Origin: an uncultured bacterium
GTDB lineage: Bacteria; Bacteroidota; Bacteroidia; Chitinophagales; Chitinophagaceae
DNA length: 7,298 nt
Assembly (NCBI GenBank): GCA_903957405.1
Contig: CAJBPC010000070.1
Location: forward strand, 1-7,298
Direction: 5' to 3'
Shown: positions 5,246 to 7,298 of the stretch, one piece after another
Position numbering within the stretch: the stretch's first letter is position 1
How the letters are laid out: every line of letters begins with the position of its first letter
The notes under the pieces: model-generated
Databases searched by the model: none
What the model saw: only the letters and a program-made list of their open reading frames with translations
What the model was told of the DNA's origin: nothing
Made by a program: the position numbers and the translations under genes

Positions 5246-7168
5246 ATGCGAAAGAGTATCTCCCTGCTGCTCCCCATCCTGTCGTTATGCACGATCCTTC
5301 AGGCACAACCTGACCGCTGGCAACAGCGTGTGAAGTACAGGATGGACATCGATATGGATGTGAAGTCCAACCGGTTCACCGGCAAACAGACCATCGATTA
5401 CTGGAACAACTCTCCTGACACCCTTAAGGTGCTGTACTATCATCTGTACTGGAACGCCTTTCAGCCCGGCAGCATGATGGATGCCCGAAGCCTGGAACTG
5501 GGGAAGACGGTGATCAATGGCCGAAACGACTGGGATGGCCGTGTCCGGGATCGGATATCGAAGCTGCAGCCGGAAGAGATCGGCTATCAGAAGGTGAAAA
5601 GCCTGAAGATGAATGGCCGGCCGCAGCAGTTCACGGAGCATGAGACGATCCTGAAGGTCGTGCCGGACAAGCCCGTACCGCCCCGCAGCAAGGTGACGCT
5701 TGACATGGTCTTCGAAGCGCAGGTGCCTGTTCAAATCCGTCGCAGTGGGCGTGACAATGCTGAAGGCGTTCGGCTGAGTATGGCGCAGTGGTATCCAAAA
5801 CTCGCCGAGTATGACTACGAAGGATGGCATCCCACTCCGTATATCGCCCGTGAATTCTATGGCGTGTGGGGGGATTTCGAAGTGAATATAAAAATCGACA
5901 GGGACTATGTCATTGGCGGTACGGGATACCTGCAGAATCCGCAGGAGATCGGGCACGGATACGAATCGAAGGGCATGGTCGTGAAGCGTCCGGCCGGCGA
6001 CAAGCTCACCTGGAAGTTCGTGGCACCCAATGTGCATGACTTCGTCTGGGCCGCCGATCCGCAGTACACACATGTCAGCCGCACCGTCCGCGATGGCATG
6101 GTGCTGCATGCGTTCTATAAGATCAGCGATGAGCACCTGAAGAAGCAATATGCCGGCATGTCTCCGATGATGAAGCAACGCATCTCCGAGGCCAAATTCA
6201 TTGCCGACTATCGTGCCGAATGGGAGAATGTGCTGAATCTGACAGAACGCGCACTTCCTTATATCGACAAGCACTTCGGGAAATACCCGTACAAGCAATA
6301 CTCTTTCATCCAGGGCGGTGACGGCGGAATGGAATATCCCATGGCCACGCTGCTCAAGGGAGCGGGAGAAGGGGTGACCATACACGAGTGGATGCACAGC
6401 TGGTACCAGATGATCCTTGGCACGAACGAATCGCTGCACTCCTGGATGGATGAAGGCTTCACGAGTTATGCGGAATCCAGGGTGGCGAACCATTTGTCTG
6501 GCGGCAAGAACAAGTTCCCGCACAAAGGAGCATTCGACAGTTACATGCGTCTTGCCAAAAGCGAATACAACGAGCCACTGACGACGCATTCCGATCAGTA
6601 CAATTCCAACATGGCATATTCCACGAATGCCTACTCCAAGGGGGAGGTGTTCATGGAGCAGCTCGGATACATCGTAGGGGCATCTGTACGGGACAGGATC
6701 CTGCTGGCCTATTTCAACCGCTGGCAGTATAAGCATCCAAATCCTGCCGACTTCATCCGGGTAGCGGAGGATGTCAGCGGCCTGCAGCTCGACTGGTATC
6801 GCACTTTCTTCGTGAATACGACCAAGACGATCGACTACGCCATCGACAGCCTCTGGGAGGAAAAGGGAAAGACAAACATCCGCTTGCGCAACAAAGGAAA
6901 TATTCCGATGCCGATCGACCTAGAACTCTATTTCAAAGACGGCAGCCGCGAGCTGGCATATGTCCCGCAGTACCTCATGTTCGGCGCCAAGGACAATGAG
7001 GAACCGGAAGTGAAACGCACCGTAGGCGAACCATGGAAATGGACACATCCGCTTTACACCATCACCATCGATCGAAAACTCACGGACCTCCGGTCTGCGG
7101 AGATCGATCCGGGACAAAGGATGGCTGACATGGAACGGAAGAACAATAAGATCGAGCTCAACTGGTGA
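5246..7168 (+). CDS. Exported M1-family zinc metallopeptidase
   Basis: It is a gluzincin peptidase that probably trims peptides in the periplasm or outside the cell. From ATG 5246 the product is 640 residues. It starts with a signal peptide: MRK, a hydrophobic core to about residue 18, and probable cleavage after LQA-20; C15 is not in a good lipobox. An N-terminal beta-sandwich domain (about 27-230) precedes the catalytic domain. The zinc site is complete: HEWMH at 380-384 (H380, E381, H384) and the third ligand E403 in WMDEG, exactly 18 residues after H384. Y463 in NAYSKG fits the transition-state tyrosine. The substrate-amine motif, GAMEN in classical members, reads GGMEYP (360-365). The C-terminal part (about 535-640) is beta-rich and lacks the long ERAP-like domain, which fits short bacterial M1 enzymes. 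The frame extends upstream to a GTG at 5180, but that start would bury the signal peptide under 22 extra polar residues. No sorting domain is seen at the C-terminus. Confidence 0.92.
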   Translation: MRKSISLLLPILSLCTILQAQPDRWQQRVKYRMDIDMDVKSNRFTGKQTIDYWNNSPDTLKVLYYHLYWNAFQPGSMMDARSLELGKTVINGRNDWDGRVRDRISKLQPEEIGYQKVKSLKMNGRPQQFTEHETILKVVPDKPVPPRSKVTLDMVFEAQVPVQIRRSGRDNAEGVRLSMAQWYPKLAEYDYEGWHPTPYIAREFYGVWGDFEVNIKIDRDYVIGGTGYLQNPQEIGHGYESKGMVVKRPAGDKLTWKFVAPNVHDFVWAADPQYTHVSRTVRDGMVLHAFYKISDEHLKKQYAGMSPMMKQRISEAKFIADYRAEWENVLNLTERALPYIDKHFGKYPYKQYSFIQGGDGGMEYPMATLLKGAGEGVTIHEWMHSWYQMILGTNESLHSWMDEGFTSYAESRVANHLSGGKNKFPHKGAFDSYMRLAKSEYNEPLTTHSDQYNSNMAYSTNAYSKGEVFMEQLGYIVGASVRDRILLAYFNRWQYKHPNPADFIRVAEDVSGLQLDWYRTFFVNTTKTIDYAIDSLWEEKGKTNIRLRNKGNIPMPIDLELYFKDGSRELAYVPQYLMFGAKDNEEPEVKRTVGEPWKWTHPLYTITIDRKLTDLRSAEIDPGQRMADMERKNNKIELNW

Positions 7169-7172
7169 CAAA

Positions 7173-7201
7173 CGGCGCAGGGCAAGACATCACCCGTGCC
7201 G
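7173..7201 (+). terminator. Possible terminator hairpin after the M1 peptidase gene
   Basis: CGGCGC (7173-7178) and GGG (7180-7182) pair with CCC (7193-7195) and GTGCCG (7196-7201), with A7179 bulged, one G-T pair and a ten-base loop. That gives nine pairs. The stem begins four bases after TGA 7166-7168. The T-rich sequence (AAATTTAAATTATTTT, 7216-7231) is 14 bases or more downstream instead of directly adjacent, so this is a moderate candidate only. Confidence 0.4.
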
Positions 7202-7238
7202 AATATGCAAGAATCAAATTTAAATTATTTTCGCGGCC

Positions 7239-7298
7239 ATGCTGCATGTAACGGATATCGTGGTGTTGAGCGCATTCGGGATCATCACTTTTGTACAG
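7239..7298 (+). CDS. Start of an unidentified gene with a hydrophobic N-terminus (cut by window end)
   Basis: From ATG 7239 the frame runs open for 20 codons to the window edge and reads MLHVTDIVVLSAFGIITFVQ. The last in-frame stop before it is TAA 7221-7223, so ATG 7239 is the only ATG start available in this frame. The residues from about 7 to 19 are strongly hydrophobic, which suits a transmembrane segment or signal anchor. The ATG follows an AT-rich block (7211-7231) that could hold a promoter, and a possible terminator separates it from the M1 gene. Twenty residues are too few to name a family, and I do not recognise it. Confidence 0.45.
   Translation, partial: MLHVTDIVVLSAFGIITFVQ

Noticed and set aside
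5285..6736. A 483-residue open frame on the minus strand opposite the M1 peptidase.
   Set aside because: The + strand carries a complete M1 protein with signal peptide and zinc site. The antisense translation is rich in His, Arg, Val and Leu with no recognisable fold, as expected of a mirror frame in GC-biased coding DNA.
7226..7233. TATTTTCG as a Bacteroidota -7 element for the right-edge gene.
   Set aside because: One mismatch, and no TTTG at the right distance upstream; too weak to call.
1..7298. A defence island, biosynthetic cluster or mobile element.
   Set aside because: All firmly identified genes belong to housekeeping or common families, composition looks uniform, and there are no transposases, terminal repeats or tandem arrays.

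Overview
The window looks like ordinary chromosomal DNA from a member of the Bacteroidota, probably Chitinophagia-like (inferred from protein style, not from a marker gene). Supporting signs are: start codons preceded by A/T-rich or pyrimidine-rich sequence with no clear Shine-Dalgarno; a Bacteroidota-type deoxynucleoside kinase; a free-standing PurS; a short RsmI; and a secreted M1 peptidase with a signal peptide ending in LQAQ. GC content is moderate (roughly mid-50s by eye) and looks even across the window. I saw no mobile element, tRNA, rRNA, CRISPR array or tandem repeat.

Layout: every gene is on the + strand. In order they are: a deoxynucleoside kinase open at the left edge (1-630); a cytosolic Xaa-Pro aminopeptidase of the M24 family (730-2016); CDP-diacylglycerol-serine phosphatidyltransferase, pssA (2085-2846); purS (2843-3088), overlapping pssA at an ATGA junction; the 16S rRNA ribose methyltransferase rsmI (3178-3882); a geranylgeranyl-reductase-family flavoprotein (3875-5131), overlapping rsmI by 8 bases; an exported M1 zinc metallopeptidase (5246-7168); and the first 20 codons of an unidentified gene with a hydrophobic N-terminus (7239 to the right edge).

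The genes cover nucleotide salvage and synthesis (dNK, PurS), phospholipid synthesis (PssA), ribosome maturation (RsmI), isoprenoid or quinone reduction (GGR-like) and peptide breakdown (PepP-like inside the cell, M1 outside the cytoplasm). They form a co-directional housekeeping run, not one pathway. Two pairs are physically coupled: pssA-purS and rsmI-GGR. Each of the five gaps of about 70-115 bases holds at least one short inverted repeat, and none has a textbook U-tract directly after it. No stretch longer than 300 bases lacks a gene.

I found no convincing evidence of an undescribed system. The best leads are the unassigned substrate of the GGR-like flavoprotein, the GGMEYP variant of the M1 exopeptidase motif, the pssA-purS translational overlap, and the inverted repeats around stop codons.
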